The notes under the pieces are model-generated. The model saw only the letters and a program-made list of their open reading frames with translations. It did no database searches and was not told the origin of the DNA. This document shows, piece by piece, positions 7,022 to 8,369 of a DNA stretch of 8,369 bases. The first letter of the stretch is position 1, and each line of letters opens with the position of its first letter. The translations under genes and the position numbers were made by a program. The stretch is from HGM12587 sp964580255 (GTDB lineage Bacteria > Bacillota > Clostridia > Lachnospirales > Lachnospiraceae), in NCBI GenBank assembly GCA_964580255.1, contig CAZOJX010000081.1, positions 1-8,369 of the forward strand, written 5' to 3'.

Positions 7022-8038
7022 TTATGCCTTGAACTGTTTTAAGAATTCAATGTCATTTTCAAACAATTTACCCATGTGGTTGATACCGTATTTTAACATG
7101 GCAATACGTTCGATACCGATACCAAATGCCAGTCCGGAATATTCTTCAGGATCCACATTACAGTTTTCCAGAACTTTGTTGTTGACGATACCGCCGCCAA
7201 GAACTTCGATCCAGCCGGTTCCTTTACATAAAGAGCAGCCTTTTCCGCCACATTTAAAGCAACTGACATCAACTTCTACAGAAGGCTCTGTAAACGGGAA
7301 ATAGGACGGACGAAGTCTTGTCTTTACTTCCCCTGAGAATAATGCTTTTACGAACTGGTCAAGCATTCCCTGTAAATCACAAAGGGTAATGTGTTTATCC
7401 ACCACAAGTCCTTCCATCTGGCTGAACATTGGGGAATGAGTTGCGTCTGAGTCAGAACGGAATACTTTTCCCGGCATCAGCACCTTGATCGGCGGCTTTT
7501 TCATATCCATCATACGAATCTGTCCCGGTGAAGTATGGGTTCTTAAAAGGAGTTCCTCAGTTAACCAGAAAGTATCCTGCATATCGCGGGAAGGATGATC
7601 CTTTAACACATTCAGTCTTGTAAAGTTGTGATCGTCGTCTTCGATTTCCGGACCGTCAAATACTTCAAAGCCCATTCCTGCAAATACATCAATGATCTCA
7701 TTTTTAATACAGGTCAGTGGATGAAGGTTTCCTGCACCGGTTCCTTCTGCCGGGAGTGTTACATCCAATGTTTCTGCTTCATAGCGGGCAAGCATTGCTT
7801 TCTTTTCAATTTCTGTCTTTTTCGCATCGTAAAGATCCTGTGCAAAGACCTTTACTTCATTGACAGCCTGTCCGTATGCTTTCTTTTCTTCGTTCGGCAC
7901 CTGTTTGATGCCGCCCATCAATTTCTGAATTTCTCCGCCTTTGCCGAAATATTTTGCCCAGAAATCAGCCAGTGCTTTGGCATCTTCTACCTGTGCAAGT
8001 GCTTCCTGGATCTCAGCTTTGATTGCTTCCATGTTCAT
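7022..8038 (-). CDS. pheS: Phenylalanyl-tRNA synthetase alpha subunit
   Basis: Catalytic class II subunit: it activates phenylalanine with ATP and loads it on the 2'-OH of A76 of tRNA-Phe. 338 residues, normal for bacteria. The N-terminal coiled coil (about 1-90, rich in A, E, K, Q) would grip tRNA. Catalytic signatures: HPLTC (106-110), HPSRDMQDTF (148-157), LLRTHTSPGQIR (164-175), FRSDSDATHSPMFSQMEG (193-210, class II motif 2), FPFTEPSVEVD (247-257) and GLAFGIGIERIAML (312-325, motif 3). A314 in GLAFG aligns by motif with the phenylalanine-pocket alanine of E. coli PheS (A294). A four-cysteine knot C260, C263, C268, C271 (CFKCGGKGCSLC) is also found in many Firmicute PheS and may bind metal. 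The ATG at 8038 follows AAGGAG with 8-base spacing. Expression is controlled by the upstream T-box leader. Confidence 0.98.
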   Translation of the reverse strand: MNMEAIKAEIQEALAQVEDAKALADFWAKYFGKGGEIQKLMGGIKQVPNEEKKAYGQAVNEVKVFAQDLYDAKKTEIEKKAMLARYEAETLDVTLPAEGTGAGNLHPLTCIKNEIIDVFAGMGFEVFDGPEIEDDDHNFTRLNVLKDHPSRDMQDTFWLTEELLLRTHTSPGQIRMMDMKKPPIKVLMPGKVFRSDSDATHSPMFSQMEGLVVDKHITLCDLQGMLDQFVKALFSGEVKTRLRPSYFPFTEPSVEVDVSCFKCGGKGCSLCKGTGWIEVLGGGIVNNKVLENCNVDPEEYSGLAFGIGIERIAMLKYGINHMGKLFENDIEFLKQFKA

Positions 8039-8094
8039 TTTTCTATCTCCTTTATCAGTGTTTTTACCATTGGTTTACCGATCATTCGAAACGG

Positions 8095-8130
8095 AAAATA
8101 AAAAATCCCCCGTAGTCGAACTACGAGGGA
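8095..8130 (-). terminator. Rho-independent terminator of the Phe T-box leader
   Basis: The minus-strand RNA has UCCCUCGUAG (8130-8121), loop UUCGA (8120-8116), CUACGGGGGA (8115-8106): a 10-bp stem with one U-G wobble, then UUUUUUAUUUU (8105-8095). Its upstream arm contains the CCCU at 8129-8126 that the antiterminator needs, so the two folds exclude each other. It stops transcription when tRNA-Phe is charged. Confidence 0.95.
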
Positions 8131-8162
8131 CGAATTTACTAATCCGCGGTACCACCCTGATT
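8126..8162 (-). promoter_or_regulatory. T-box sequence and antiterminator
   Basis: The minus strand reads AATCAGGGTGGTACCGCGG (8162-8144), the universal T-box sequence. AGGG (8158-8155) pairs with CCCU (8129-8126), and GGAUU (8145-8141) can pair with AAUUC (8136-8132) to close the antiterminator. The bulge bases UGGU (8154-8151) are complementary to ACCA, the free 3' end of uncharged tRNA-Phe including its discriminator A73. Confidence 0.95.
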
Positions 8163-8183
8163 TTCACATGGAGTCCATGTGAA
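8163..8183 (-). other. Stem III hairpin of the T-box leader
   Basis: UUCACAUGG (8183-8175), loop ACU, CCAUGUGAA (8171-8163): nine perfect pairs directly 5' of the T-box, the expected place of stem III, a variable spacer helix in this riboswitch class. Confidence 0.85.
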
Positions 8184-8260
8184 CTCTTATCCTGTGTCAT
8201 AACGTACACGACCCGTCTTTTCCTACTGAAGAATCCTGTTCAGAAAAGCTGCTCCCGTGT

Positions 8261-8263
8261 GAA
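8261..8263 (-). promoter_or_regulatory. Specifier codon UUC (Phe) of the T-box
   Basis: UUC lies in the 3' side of the specifier loop in the context GCGAAA-UUC-ACACG and is followed by the usual purine. It pairs with the GAA anticodon of tRNA-Phe, which agrees with the downstream pheST genes. Confidence 0.9.
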
Positions 8264-8369
8264 TTTCGCAAATCTTTCTTGACCAGAACAGGCTTCCAGC
8301 CGATGACCCGTTCTCTCTGGTGGTGTTAAGACCGCTACTGTGCACGATCAAAGCATTTATCACTGCCCA

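Larger units (their letters stand above)
8100..8369 (-). ncRNA. Phenylalanine-specific T-box riboswitch leader of pheST-queA (5' edge at window end)
   Basis: A tRNA-responsive leader filling the 331-base stretch before pheS together with a 61-base spacer. Stem I begins at about 8355: UGCUUU (8355-8350) pairs with GGAGCA (8255-8250) and CGUG (8346-8343) with CACG (8259-8256), with an unpaired GAU between them as in the K-turn. AGUA (8339-8336) and GAA form the loop-E part of the specifier loop, whose codon is UUC at 8263-8261 followed by A. At the apex AGAGA (8318-8314) and GCUG (8300-8297) are the tRNA-elbow-binding elements. Stem II is CUUUUC/GAAAAG with inner CUGAA/UUCAG and the AGUA S-turn (8248-8217). 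A likely stem IIA/B region follows (about 8216-8186). Stem III is a perfect 9-bp hairpin (8183-8163). The T-box/antiterminator and terminator follow. Uncharged tRNA-Phe should permit readthrough. The promoter lies beyond the window edge. Confidence 0.95.

Noticed and set aside
7628..8101. 157-codon plus-strand frame, rich in F and C
   Set aside because: Antisense to the pheS N-terminal half; its hydrophobic look is the complement of K/E/A-rich coiled-coil codons.
8356..8361. GATAAA as a -10 box for the pheST leader
   Set aside because: The implied start would remove the lower part of stem I including the K-turn region needed by the T-box.

Overview
The window looks like core chromosomal DNA of a low-to-mid GC Firmicute, most likely a Clostridia member of the Lachnospiraceae type. 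This rests on strong AGGAGG-like ribosome sites, a tRNA-sensing T-box leader in front of pheST, a sigma-A type promoter (TTGACT-17-TATCCT), and the style of the encoded proteins; it is an inference, not a database match. All six protein genes and the leader RNA lie on the minus strand, so transcription runs from high to low coordinates. I see no mobile element, tRNA, rRNA, CRISPR array or phage gene.

Region 1 (8369 down to 4581/3555): a phenylalanine T-box leader (8369-8100) with specifier codon UUC, a T-box bulge UGGU that fits the ACCA end of tRNA-Phe, and a terminator that competes with the antiterminator. It precedes pheS and pheT, the alpha and beta subunits of phenylalanyl-tRNA synthetase. 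The tRNA-modification gene queA follows only 16 bases after pheT with no visible promoter of its own, so queuosine synthesis appears to be wired to Phe-tRNA charging. An AT-rich perfect inverted repeat straddles the queA stop codon.

Region 2 (3513 to about 2898): a consensus-like promoter, then a single gene for a small DedA-like membrane protein (Sm_multidrug_ex family), closed by a hairpin terminator whose stem is complete only in the minus-strand RNA.

Region 3 (2902 down to 1): an extended -10 promoter directly behind that terminator, then three tightly packed genes: an arylalkylamine-type GNAT acetyltransferase, a 535-residue three-helix membrane protein of unknown function (overlapping the acetyltransferase stop as ATGA), and a PflX-like radical SAM protein that starts 7 bases later and runs off the window. 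The packing suggests one transcript. No function for the trio is established, and this is the least understood part of the window.

The most notable points are the complete Phe T-box logic extended to queA, and the coupled acetyltransferase / repeat-containing membrane protein / radical SAM cluster. Nothing here resembles a defence or mobile system.
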